The position numbers and the translations under genes are program-made. Shown piece by piece: positions 1-7,261 of a DNA stretch of 13,212 nt. Each line of letters starts with the position of its first letter. Position 1 is the first letter of the stretch. This DNA comes from JBCDBY01 sp039182715. Its GTDB lineage: Bacteria > Planctomycetota > PLA2. The stretch spans positions 1 through 13,212 of the forward strand of contig JBCDBY010000107.1 of the NCBI GenBank assembly GCA_039182715.1, read 5' to 3'. The notes below the pieces were generated by a model. The model had not been told where the DNA came from and searched no databases. It saw only the letters and a list, made by a program, of their open reading frames with translations.

Positions 1-5
1 ATCCG

Positions 6-68
6 CCGGGGGCCGGGGGCCGGGGGCCGGGGGCCGGGGGCCGGGGGCCGGGGGCCGGGGGCCGGGGG
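6..68. repeat. 7-bp tandem array, nine copies of CCGGGGG
   Basis: Nine exact head-to-tail copies of CCGGGGG lie directly downstream of the stop codon of the minus-strand channel gene. Each unit supplies a run of five G on the plus strand with two-base spacers, so this strand meets the usual G-quadruplex pattern many times over. In the minus-strand transcript the array becomes a C-rich tract that can pair with the G-rich heptads before it. Copy number is probably variable between strains. The left edge of the window may cut off further sequence. Confidence 0.95.
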
Positions 69-76
69 CGCTTGCT

Positions 77-110
77 GCCCCTAGCCCCTAGCTCCTGGCC
101 CCTGGCCCGG
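77..110. repeat. Degenerate heptad repeat spanning the channel gene's stop codon
   Basis: Four units in perfect 7-bp register, GCCCCTA, GCCCCTA, GCTCCTG and GCCCCTG, are followed by a partial unit. They read TAGGGGC or CAGGGGC on the minus strand. The array encodes the last residues of the channel (PGQGPGARG) and supplies its TAG stop at 81-83. Read on the minus strand, GGGGC is followed by AGCAAGC and then GCCCC from the next array, so a GC-rich hairpin can form right at the mRNA end. No T tract follows it. Confidence 0.8.
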
Positions 111-3100
111 CTGCTCGGTGTCTTCCAGCATGCCCGCCATCCCCTGGAGCTCGTCCGCGGGACCCGACTTGATGTGCAGGTCCTGCTGGGGGTAGGGAAT
201 ATCGATGCCCTCGGCGCGCAACCGGTCGTAGACGGCGCGCCGCGCGTTCGAGGCGGTGCTGAAGCCGTAGTCGACGTCGACGTAGAGCCAGACCATCAGC
301 TCGATGCCGGAGTCTTCGAACGCGTTGCACCAGATGCGCGGGGGCGGGTAGGTGCGCACGTTCTCGACGCCCTTCACCGTCTCCTCCAGCGCCCGGATGA
401 TCGTCTCCAGGTCGGTGCCGTACGGGACCTGCACCGGGATCTTGCGGCGCGTGAACGCGTTGTTGCGCGTCCAGTTGGTCAGGTTCTGCGTGATGAAGTT
501 CTTGTTGGGGATGATCATCGACTGCTGGTCCCAGTTGGTGACCACCGTCGAGCGGATCGTGATCTTCTCGACCGTGCCGCTCGTGTCCCCGACCGAAATG
601 ACGTCGCCCACGCGTACCGGCTGTTCGACCAGCAGAATGAGGCCGCTGATGAAGTTGGCGACGATCTCCTGCAGGCCGAAGCCGAGGCCGACCGACGCCG
701 CGGCGAGCAGCCAGCCGACGCTCGACAGGCTGAAGTTGAGCACGATGAGCGCTGCGGCGTAGCCGATCAGCAGGATCAGGTAGCGGCTCAGCGCGAGCAC
801 GACGAAGCGCGTGCCGCGGTGGACGTTGCCGAAGATCGGGAAGACGATCAGCTCGAACAGCCCGCCGATGTTGGACGAGATGAAGTGCGCCGCGGCGATG
901 AACATCACCGCGTGCAGCACGTCGAGCATCGTGATGCTGATGTTGTCGGCGGTCTGCGTGAGGACCCACTCGCCGAGGACGCCGCTGTAGGCGCTGCGCA
1001 GGTTCCAGGTGTCCGAAAGCACGAGGAGCGCGGCGACGATGGTCCCGACGGTGACCAGGCGCGTCAGCTGCTGCGTGACCTTGGCCGAGTCCTCCCAGGC
1101 CGCCGTGCCGCCCTGCTCCTTGAACGCGCGCTCGCGCACGCGCGCCACGACGCGGTCGGCGACCTGGCTGAGTCCCGAATAGACCGCGCGCAGCACCAGG
1201 ATCAGCACCGCCGTCTCGACCGTCTGTTCGGTGAAGAAGATCGCGCCGTAGCGATAGCCCAGGAAGTCCATCACGACGATGGAGCCCATGAGGAACATGG
1301 CGAGCGGATTGAACAGGCCGAGAAAACGCAGGCCCGCCTCGTTGCCCGACACGAACGCCTTGGCAACGGGCTGGCTGCGGGGCAGCAGCAGCGCGAGCGA
1401 CAGCAGCTCCGAGGCGCGGAAGGCGGTGCCGAACAGCCGGATCAGGGCAGCCACGTCGAACGGCGCCGCATCGAGGATGCGGTAGGGGATGAAGAAGAGC
1501 ATGCCGGCGATCGTGTAGACGCGCACGCTGCGCAGGATCTGGCGGCCGACGTCGCGGTCGACGCCGAAGTGGGCGACGAGGAATCCGCGTTTATGGAGCA
1601 ACCCCCACGCGAGGCGCTGGACGAACAGCAGGAACGCGACGCCGCGCAACGCGGCCATGAGCGGGAAGCCGATGCGAAGCGGCACGCCGATCCGGTCGAC
1701 CACCGCCGCCCCGAGCATCAGGACGAGCGAAGGCGCGCTCGCGTGCAGCAGCACGCGGATCGCGTCCCGCACGCCGCGCCGCAGGTGTTCGCCGTCGCGC
1801 GGTCGGCGCATTGGGCGCGTCCGGATGCGGCGCGCGGCGAAGACCGCCAGGCCGAGCAGCGCGAGCAGCACGCTGGCGGAGATGAGGATCGGGCCCGGCT
1901 TGCCGCGGTACCAGGTGCTCAGCTCCTCGAGGAACTCCGGCTCCTGATAGAACTCGACCAACGCGGAGATCTCATCCGAACCGGTCTCGAAGATGTGCAG
2001 GCCGAGCCGCTTGTCCGTCTGCACCCAGTAGATGCGGCCGGTGATGAAGGTCTCGGTCTGGGCGAGTTGCTTCGTCTGCTGCTGGTAGATGGTGCCGAGG
2101 TCGTGGAGCGTCGCGAGGATGTTTTCCAGCGACTGCGTGCGGGCGCGAAGCGCCGCGACGAGGCCGTCCTCGCGGCGCAGGAGCTCGTCGAGCGCCTTGA
2201 GCGCCTCGTCCCGGCGCTCCTCCGGGATGTCGATGCGGAACTCCGCCCACGCGCCCGTGGCGTCGGTGGTCTGCTCGAGATCCCAGTACTCGTCCTGGAC
2301 CGGACCCAGCGCGCGGTAGGCTTCGTCGATCTGGTCGTCGTTGCGCCGCATCTGATCGCCTTCGATCTGCCGGCGCCACCGCTGGACGTTCTCGAGCGTC
2401 GTATGCAGCATCTCGGCCGTCGCGGACGCGATCGACTCGCGCGCCGTCACGCGCCGCTCGATGCGCTCGAACTGCCGCTTGTACCGTTCGAGCGCCTTCT
2501 CCTCGTTGCTCTTGCGCGTGTCGAGGCGGCTCTTGAACGTCCCGTCTTCCGTGATTTCGCTCTGGATCGTCTTGATGCGGGACTCGAGCGCGGTGATCTT
2601 CCGGTAGACCGGGTCGCGTTCCCGCCTGGCCTGCTCCGCGAGCCGCTCCGCCTCCGCGCGCTTGCGATCCGCCTCCTCCTTCGCGATCTTCTGGAGCTGC
2701 TCGCGGCCGCGCTTGAGGAGTTCGTCGGCGCGCTGCGACTCGAGCGCGCGCAGGTCGACCTCGATCTGCGCGCGCTTGCGCATCGCCGCGAAGCCTTCCC
2801 GCAGCGAGGACGCGGCGGAACGCAGCTCGGCGTGTAGACGCAGCTCCAGCTCCGCGTTGCCGCGCTTGTAGGCGTCGAGGCTGCCCGCCTTCGCCTTCTC
2901 GAGCGCGCTTACGAGCTTCTTGAGCTCGGGGTCGCGGGTGGCGGCCGCCTTGAGGGCGTCGTCGATCGACTTGCGCGCGTCGTTGATGCTACTCAGCTCG
3001 CTGCGCGCCGACTTGAGCGCCGCCGTCGCATCGCGCGCCCCGGTCTTGATCGGCTCGAGATCCTTCTCCTCGTTCAGGGCGGGAAGCTCGCGTGGCTTCG

Positions 3101-3416
3101 CCTCGCGCAGTCGCGTCAGCCGGCGGGAGAGGTCCTCGGACTTGGATTCGCTGGCGGGGACCGGCTCCAGCCCCTTGATCTGTTCGAGCAGTTTCTCCAG
3201 CTCGGTCAGGAGCGAGACGCGCGATTGCCGCGCCTTGTACCGGTCCTGCTCCTCCGGCGGCGCGTCGGGCGCGGGCGCCTTCAGGTCCTTCGCCGCGGCC
3301 TCGCGCTCCGCCGTCAGGGCGGCGAAGTCGAGTTCCTCCGCGTTCCACGGCTCGTCCTGGGCGACGGCCCACGATGTCAGGAGCAGCAGGGCAAGGTGTG
3401 TCGCGCGACGAGACAA
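81..3416 (-). CDS. MscK/MscM-type large mechanosensitive channel (MscS family)
   Basis: This 1111-residue membrane protein is predicted to gate in response to membrane tension and release solutes under hypo-osmotic shock. Residues 1-19 look like a signal peptide (hydrophobic core LALLLLTSWAVA). Residues 30-480 are charged and helical, probably a periplasmic coiled coil, with a segment near 455-465 (TFITGRIYWVQT) like the end of the MscK/MscM periplasmic domain. About ten membrane segments follow from 508 to 893. The pore helix lies near 897-925 and contains GLGFGLQEIVANFISGL, the family hallmark. A beta domain (about 930-990) and an alpha/beta C-domain ending in EGIDIPYPQQDLHI follow. The length matches E. 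coli MscK and MscM, which have just over 1100 residues. The start is TTG at 3416; an in-frame TAA lies 13-15 bases upstream, so little alternative exists. The extreme C-terminus is encoded by a heptad repeat. Confidence 0.93.
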   Translation of the reverse strand: MSRRATHLALLLLTSWAVAQDEPWNAEELDFAALTAEREAAAKDLKAPAPDAPPEEQDRYKARQSRVSLLTELEKLLEQIKGLEPVPASESKSEDLSRRLTRLREAKPRELPALNEEKDLEPIKTGARDATAALKSARSELSSINDARKSIDDALKAAATRDPELKKLVSALEKAKAGSLDAYKRGNAELELRLHAELRSAASSLREGFAAMRKRAQIEVDLRALESQRADELLKRGREQLQKIAKEEADRKRAEAERLAEQARRERDPVYRKITALESRIKTIQSEITEDGTFKSRLDTRKSNEEKALERYKRQFERIERRVTARESIASATAEMLHTTLENVQRWRRQIEGDQMRRNDDQIDEAYRALGPVQDEYWDLEQTTDATGAWAEFRIDIPEERRDEALKALDELLRREDGLVAALRARTQSLENILATLHDLGTIYQQQTKQLAQTETFITGRIYWVQTDKRLGLHIFETGSDEISALVEFYQEPEFLEELSTWYRGKPGPILISASVLLALLGLAVFAARRIRTRPMRRPRDGEHLRRGVRDAIRVLLHASAPSLVLMLGAAVVDRIGVPLRIGFPLMAALRGVAFLLFVQRLAWGLLHKRGFLVAHFGVDRDVGRQILRSVRVYTIAGMLFFIPYRILDAAPFDVAALIRLFGTAFRASELLSLALLLPRSQPVAKAFVSGNEAGLRFLGLFNPLAMFLMGSIVVMDFLGYRYGAIFFTEQTVETAVLILVLRAVYSGLSQVADRVVARVRERAFKEQGGTAAWEDSAKVTQQLTRLVTVGTIVAALLVLSDTWNLRSAYSGVLGEWVLTQTADNISITMLDVLHAVMFIAAAHFISSNIGGLFELIVFPIFGNVHRGTRFVVLALSRYLILLIGYAAALIVLNFSLSSVGWLLAAASVGLGFGLQEIVANFISGLILLVEQPVRVGDVISVGDTSGTVEKITIRSTVVTNWDQQSMIIPNKNFITQNLTNWTRNNAFTRRKIPVQVPYGTDLETIIRALEETVKGVENVRTYPPPRIWCNAFEDSGIELMVWLYVDVDYGFSTASNARRAVYDRLRAEGIDIPYPQQDLHIKSGPADELQGMAGMLEDTEQPGQGPGARG

Positions 3417-3425
3417 GGCGGGCGC

Positions 3426-3431
3426 ATCTTA
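3426..3431 (-). promoter_or_regulatory. Candidate -10 hexamer TAAGAT before the channel gene
   Basis: TAAGAT ends 9 nt before the TTG start, which would give a leader of only about 3 nt. There is no Shine-Dalgarno sequence in the gap. It matches the TANNNT form seen before several other starts in this window. No convincing -35 box is visible. Confidence 0.35.
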
Positions 3432-3457
3432 GCTTCTGGGGGGCTGGGAAGCCCGGA

Positions 3458-3463
3458 TAGACT
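3458..3463 (+). promoter_or_regulatory. Candidate -10 hexamer TAGACT before the epimerase
   Basis: TAGACT is followed by exactly six bases and then the GTG start, so transcription would begin at or next to the start codon. No Shine-Dalgarno sequence is present. The 53-bp gap is shared with the divergent channel gene, whose own hexamer lies 27 bp away. The nearest -35 candidate (TTCTGG, 3434-3439) is poor. Confidence 0.4.
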
Positions 3464-3469
3464 GCGCAC

Positions 3470-4447
3470 GTGGGTTCCTACATCGTCACCGGCACCGCGG
3501 GTTTCATCGGCAACAAGGTCGCGGAGCAGCTGCTCGACGCGGGGCATCGCGTCCACGGCATCGACAACGTCAACGACGCGTACGACGTGCGCCTGAAGGA
3601 GTGGCGCATGCGCCGGCTCGACGGGCGCGAGGGCTACGCGTTCCATCGCATCGATCTCTGCGATCGTCCGGCGCTTGCGCGCGTCTTCGACGAGGCGGGG
3701 GCGGTCGACGCGGTGATCAATCTGGCGGCGCGCGCGGGCGTGCGGCAAAGCGTCGAGGACCCCTGGGTCTACGTCGACACCAACGCGACCGGCTCGCTCA
3801 ACCTGCTCGAGGAGATGCGACATCGCGGTATCGGCAAGTACATGCTGGCGTCGACGTCGAGCCTGTACGGCGAGCACAACGAGATGCCGTACGGCGAGAC
3901 GGCCGATACGAATCGCGCGCTCAGCCCCTACGCCGCGTCCAAGAAGGCGGCGGAGGCGATGGCGTATACCTACCACTACCTCTACGACATCGACGTGAGC
4001 GTCTGTCGCTACTTCACGGTCTACGGGCCGGCGGGGCGGCCGGACATGAGCCTCTTCCGCTTCGTGCAGTGGATCTTCGAGGGCAAGCCGCTGCTGCTCT
4101 ACGGCGACGGCAGCCAGTCGCGTGACTTCACCTACGTGGACGACATCGCGCGCGGCACGATCCTCGCGACCGACAAAAAGGTCGGCTACGAGATCTTCAA
4201 CCTCGGCAGCGACGAGCCGACGGTGCTCATGGACGTCATCCGCTACATCGAGGAGAAGATCGGACAGGAAGCGGTCTTCGAACACCAGGAGCGCCACCCG
4301 GCGGACGTGCTGCACACCTGGGCGAACATCGACAAGGCGAAGAGCGAACTCGGCTGGCAGTCGAAGACCTCCTGGCGCGAAGGCATCGACAACCTGATCG
4401 AGTGGTACCGCGAGAACCGCGACTGGACCAGCCAGATCAAGACGTAG
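3470..4447 (+). CDS. NAD-dependent sugar-nucleotide epimerase, UDP-glucuronate 4-epimerase type
   Basis: This 325-residue extended short-chain dehydrogenase/reductase probably interconverts UDP-glucuronate and UDP-galacturonate in the cytoplasm, for polysaccharide or lipopolysaccharide synthesis. The NAD-binding glycine motif TGTAGFIG is at residues 7-14. The catalytic region shows STSSLYG (128-134) and Y154-xxx-K158 in SPYAASKK. The segments NLAARAGVRQSVEDP (84-98), FTVYGPAGRPDMSLFRF (182-198) and SRDFTYVDDI are typical of UDP-glucuronate 4-epimerases and less so of GalE. Length is normal for that family, at about 325-340 residues. GTG at 3470 is the only reasonable start: an in-frame TAG lies 12 nt upstream and the Rossmann motif begins at residue 7. 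No glycosyltransferase lies beside it, so the exact substrate is inferred from motifs alone. Confidence 0.88.
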   Translation: MGSYIVTGTAGFIGNKVAEQLLDAGHRVHGIDNVNDAYDVRLKEWRMRRLDGREGYAFHRIDLCDRPALARVFDEAGAVDAVINLAARAGVRQSVEDPWVYVDTNATGSLNLLEEMRHRGIGKYMLASTSSLYGEHNEMPYGETADTNRALSPYAASKKAAEAMAYTYHYLYDIDVSVCRYFTVYGPAGRPDMSLFRFVQWIFEGKPLLLYGDGSQSRDFTYVDDIARGTILATDKKVGYEIFNLGSDEPTVLMDVIRYIEEKIGQEAVFEHQERHPADVLHTWANIDKAKSELGWQSKTSWREGIDNLIEWYRENRDWTSQIKT

Positions 4448-4459
4448 TCGGGGCCGTCG

Positions 4460-4608
4460 TTGGCCACAGAATCACAGAAACACAGAAGTTTGCTTCTGCT
4501 GTGTTTGGACTGCAGCTCCGCCACTTGAGAGCGAAGTGAGTCGGCCGGTCACAGGGGTGACGCGGGTGGTCCTGCGGCCCTTCTGTGTTTCTGTGTTTCT
4601 GTGGCCAA
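4460..4608. repeat. 149-bp inverted-repeat element (MITE-like) between convergent genes
   Basis: The left arm (4460-4488, beginning TTGGCCACAGAATCACAG) and right arm (4580-4608, ending TTTCTGTGGCCAA) are 29-bp inverted copies with one mismatch. A 91-bp core lies between them. Each arm itself repeats the pattern CACAGAAA. A third partial copy in the core lets the left arm fold locally: AAACACAG (4478-4485) pairs with CTGTGTTT (4499-4506). The core encodes nothing. No clear target-site duplication flanks the arms. It lies 12 bp after the epimerase stop and 7 bp from the stop of the convergent gene, so it may also act as a two-way terminator. A short non-autonomous mobile repeat is my inference. 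Confidence 0.75.
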
Positions 4609-4615
4609 CTGACGC

Positions 4616-5041
4616 TTAGTCGGGCGGAAGGAGCTCGGGTTTGCCCGCCTTGCGGCGGATCCAGTTCATCGACGCGAAGACGCTCTTGCGCTTCACGATC
4701 GACTGGACGATGCGCCGCTTGCCGCGGAAGTCCATCATGCCGAGGCCCAGCAGGACCGTCAGGATGCCCTGGCCCGGCAGCACGAGCATCAGCACGCCGA
4801 GCACCACGACGACGATGCCGACGAGATTGCGGACCACCCAGATCACGGCCCGCAGCACGGGATGATGCTCCCGGAAATCGCCCAGCGGATCGGTGCGCCG
4901 GAGTCCGTCGACCGGGAGGCGCGCGATCCACCACGGCGCCAGGATCACGCCGGCGAGGAGCATAAGTGCCGATCCCACCCAGATTTCCAGCGCGTGATCC
5001 TCGATCCACGGGGGCGTGTGGTCCCGAATCCAGTCAACCAT
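4616..5041 (-). CDS. Small inner-membrane protein, PGPGW-like family
   Basis: This protein of about 141 residues has no known enzymatic role. From the ATG at 5041 it shows one hydrophobic segment at residues 19-40 (WVGSALMLLAGVILAPWWIA) and a second near 68-95. The second carries VLMLVLPGQGILTVLLGLG followed by MDFRGKRR. A PG-x-G turn between two hydrophobic stretches with a basic exit resembles the putative transmembrane family PGPGW (Pfam PF09656), with Gln in place of the second Pro. The frame stays open to a TTG at 5086, but that start would leave only 5 bp to the divergent gene, so I prefer the ATG. The C-terminal tail is basic (KRKSVFASMNWIRRKAGK) and probably cytoplasmic. Family assignment is tentative. 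Confidence 0.7.
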   Translation of the reverse strand: MVDWIRDHTPPWIEDHALEIWVGSALMLLAGVILAPWWIARLPVDGLRRTDPLGDFREHHPVLRAVIWVVRNLVGIVVVVLGVLMLVLPGQGILTVLLGLGMMDFRGKRRIVQSIVKRKSVFASMNWIRRKAGKPELLPPD

Positions 5042-5050
5042 CGGCCGCTC

Positions 5051-5056
5051 AGCGTA
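5051..5056 (-). promoter_or_regulatory. Candidate -10 hexamer TACGCT before the small membrane protein
   Basis: TACGCT ends 9 nt before the ATG at 5041 on the minus strand. Its presence supports the ATG over the upstream TTG, because a promoter here would exclude that longer start. No -35 box is convincing. Confidence 0.3.
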
Positions 5057-5091
5057 AGGGTCGAGGCGCCCCAATCCGATAACCAAGGGTC

Positions 5092-5541
5092 ATGGAGACC
5101 GCCCGGCCGAACGTCCTCAAGGGACTCGTCACGATCACCCTGGCGTTCGTGGTCGGCTATGCGGCGGCCAACCCGTCCGGCACGTTCTGGCGCCTGCGCT
5201 ACTGGATGCCGGTCGGCAGCAAGGTGATCGCGCTCGAGGGGCTCTGCGAGGCGGAACCCGGCGGCGCGGAGTCGGAGCTCGATCACGCGCTCGCCTCCGA
5301 CGATCCGGAGCTGGCGCTGCTGGCCGCCGCGGAACTCGCGCGGCGCGGCGAGAAGCGCGGGCTCGAGCACATCGTGGCGAGCTGCGTCGACGACCGGGAG
5401 CGGCCTCGCAAGGAGCTGGAGCTGCTTCTCGAGGACCCTGACTCGCTCGACGACTTCGACAGCGTCCAGGAGTGGTTCGATCATCGCCGTCGCGTTCTGC
5501 AGTGCACGCAGCACGCAATCTGGAAAGTCCGGGCGCCGTAG
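5092..5541 (+). CDS. Hypothetical membrane-anchored protein with helical-repeat-like C-terminus
   Basis: I do not recognise this 149-residue protein. Residues 10-27 (GLVTITLAFVVGYAAANP) form one hydrophobic segment, probably a signal anchor that places the rest outside the cytoplasm. Residues 58-100 alternate acidic and Ala/Leu-rich helices (ELDHALASDDPELALLAAA), a composition like a HEAT-type repeat pair. The C-terminal third is strongly charged. AAGGG just before the ATG is a plausible ribosome site, and TAACCA lies 6 nt upstream, one base from the TANNNT pattern. The gene ends 14 bp before the nucleotidase start on the same strand, so it is probably the first gene of that operon. Confidence 0.65.
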   Translation: METARPNVLKGLVTITLAFVVGYAAANPSGTFWRLRYWMPVGSKVIALEGLCEAEPGGAESELDHALASDDPELALLAAAELARRGEKRGLEHIVASCVDDRERPRKELELLLEDPDSLDDFDSVQEWFDHRRRVLQCTQHAIWKVRAP

Positions 5542-5555
5542 TCCACAGTGGGCCC

Positions 5556-6350
5556 GTGCAGACCGATGAGCTGATGCGTCGCGCGCAGACGGCGCGCGAC
5601 CTCGCGACCCGCGCCGGCGTCGTTGCCCGGTCGATGCAGCGCGGCATCGAGGCGCGCGAGAAGGAGGACGGCAGCGGCCCCGTCACGGCGGCCGATCTCG
5701 CCTCCGAGGAGATCATCCTCGAGGGGCTGCGCGCCGAATTCCCCGACGATCCGATCGTCTCGGAGGAGTCCGGCGAGTCCGGGACCCCGGGCCGCGGCTG
5801 GGTCTGGTGCGTCGACCCCCTCGACGGCACCCGCGAGTACGCCCAGGGGCGCGACGACTTCACGGTCATGGTGGGGCTGCTCTACGACGGCGTGCCGACC
5901 GTCGGCGCGGTCGGCATCCCCGCCGAGGAGCGCACCGCGTGGGGCGCGCTCGGCGTCGGGGTCTTCGTCGAGGACGAACCGGTCCAGGTCGAGCCGCTCG
6001 CCGCGCTGTCGGATGCGGTCGTCGTGCATTCGCGCAGCCACCGCAGCGATGCGCTCAACGAGATCCTCGCGCGGCTGGGCCCGAAGGAGACGCAGGGGTT
6101 CGGGTCGGCGGGCTACAAGGCGGTCCGCATCGTGACGGGGCAGGCGCATCTCTACATCCACCCCCGGCACGGCACGAAGTGGTGGGACAGCGTGGCGCCC
6201 GCCGCCCTCGTGCTCGCCACCGGCGGCACGTTCGCCGACGCCACGATGAACCCGATCGTCTACGAGGGCGATCGCGAGCACCGGAACGGGCTGCTCTTCG
6301 CGGCGCCCGGCCTCGAAGCGCCGTTGCGTGATAGCCTGACGCGACCTTGA
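5556..6350 (+). CDS. cysQ: 3'(2'),5'-bisphosphate nucleotidase, CysQ/BPNT1-like (inositol monophosphatase superfamily)
   Basis: This 264-residue phosphatase probably removes the 3' phosphate from PAP, the by-product of PAPS use, with Mg2+ as cofactor. The superfamily metal-site motifs are all present: VSEESG at 68-73, WCVDPLDGTREY near 84-95, and WWDSVAP at 209-215 with Asp211. The stretch GSAGYKAVRIVTGQAHLYIHP before the last motif is more like BPNT1/CysQ than inositol monophosphatase, but substrate is inferred. I chose GTG at 5556 because the frame upstream overlaps the preceding gene. An ATG at 5574 is the other option. The stop overlaps the next start in TTGA, so translation of the ABC ATPase is likely coupled to it. 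No sulfate-assimilation gene is nearby. Confidence 0.85.
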   Translation: MQTDELMRRAQTARDLATRAGVVARSMQRGIEAREKEDGSGPVTAADLASEEIILEGLRAEFPDDPIVSEESGESGTPGRGWVWCVDPLDGTREYAQGRDDFTVMVGLLYDGVPTVGAVGIPAEERTAWGALGVGVFVEDEPVQVEPLAALSDAVVVHSRSHRSDALNEILARLGPKETQGFGSAGYKAVRIVTGQAHLYIHPRHGTKWWDSVAPAALVLATGGTFADATMNPIVYEGDREHRNGLLFAAPGLEAPLRDSLTRP

Positions 6351-7261
6351 TCCTGCGGACGGCCGATCTCTCCAAGCACTTCGGCCGCGTCACCGCCCTC
6401 AACACGGTCACGCTCGAGATCGGGGAGGGCGCGACCGGGCTGCTCGGCCCGAACGGTTCCGGCAAGACCACGCTGCTTCGCATCCTGCTGGGGCTCATTC
6501 GCGGCTCCGCCGGCACTGCCGAGGTGCTCGGCCTCGATCCGCAGCGCGAGCCGCGCGCCGTCCGCGCCCAGATCGGCTACATGCCGGAGAGCGAGTGCAT
6601 CGTGCCCGGGCTGACCGGCGTCGACGTCGTCGCGTTCCTGGGGCGGCTCGCCGGGATGCCGCGCCGCGCCGCCCTGCAGCGTGCGCACGAGGTCATGTAC
6701 TACGTCGGTCTCGACGAGGAGCGCTACCGGGAGGCGAGCGAGTACTCGCAGGGCATGCAGCAGCGGCTCAAGCTCGCCACCGCGCTCGTGCACGATCCCG
6801 CGCTGATCTTCCTCGACGAGCCGACCAACGGGCTCGACCCCGAGGGGCGCGCCGACATGCTCGAGGTCGTCGCCGAGCTGGCGGGCGAGCACGGCAAGCA
6901 CATCGTGCTCAGCTCGCACCTGCTGCGCGACGTCGAGCGCGTCTGCCGCCACGTGGTCATGCTGGAGAAGGGGCGCGTCGTGCGCACCGGCGCCATCGAG
7001 GAGATGACCAGCGACGACACGGGCACCTACGAGGTGCGGCTGCCCGAGGGCATGCCCGCGTACGCCGAGGCGCTGCGCGCGCGCGGGTTCACGGTCGCCG
7101 AGGGCGACCCGATGCTGGTCGAACTCCCGGCGGACGGCGCGGCGCGCCTGCTCTTCGCGGTCGCACGCGAGCAGGGCGTGACGCTGCGCGGGCTCAAGCC
7201 GTCGCGCCGTTCGCTCGAGGACGTCTTCCTGGCCGAGATGGGGAACGGCGATGCCGGTTGA
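6347..7261 (+). CDS. ABC transporter ATPase (first of two)
   Basis: This 304-residue cytoplasmic ATPase would power the ABC-2 type permease encoded next. Walker A is GPNGSGKT at 34-41. The Q-loop position is Glu81 in GYMPE, as is common in ABC-2 drug, lipid or polysaccharide exporters. The signature is YSQGMQQ at 133-139, Walker B is LIFLDE at 153-158, the D-loop is GLDP at 162-165, and the switch His is in SSH at 189-191. A C-terminal domain of about 80 residues after the nucleotide-binding core is typical of this export class. The TTG start overlaps the preceding stop by 4 bp and has no independent ribosome site. The gene overlaps the downstream permease by 11 bp. Cargo cannot be told from sequence. 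Confidence 0.92.
   Translation: MILRTADLSKHFGRVTALNTVTLEIGEGATGLLGPNGSGKTTLLRILLGLIRGSAGTAEVLGLDPQREPRAVRAQIGYMPESECIVPGLTGVDVVAFLGRLAGMPRRAALQRAHEVMYYVGLDEERYREASEYSQGMQQRLKLATALVHDPALIFLDEPTNGLDPEGRADMLEVVAELAGEHGKHIVLSSHLLRDVERVCRHVVMLEKGRVVRTGAIEEMTSDDTGTYEVRLPEGMPAYAEALRARGFTVAEGDPMLVELPADGAARLLFAVAREQGVTLRGLKPSRRSLEDVFLAEMGNGDAG

Noticed and set aside
72..2837. 921-codon open frame on the plus strand opposite the channel gene
   Set aside because: It is a GC-rich antisense shadow. Its translation is low-complexity Arg/Asp/Glu/Ala with no domain, while the minus frame is a clear MscS-family protein.
3441..3454. Small inverted repeat GGGCT-GGGA-AGCCC in the divergent gap
   Set aside because: A 5-bp stem in GC-rich DNA is expected by chance. 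It could be an operator, but nothing supports that.
5042..5086. Longer TTG start for the small membrane protein
   Set aside because: It leaves only 5 bp to the divergent gene and covers the candidate -10 hexamer. The added residues have no visible role.
5472..5555. Longer ATG start for the nucleotidase
   Set aside because: It would overlap the preceding gene by 70 bp, and the extra residues resemble no family N-terminus. GTG at 5556 fits better.
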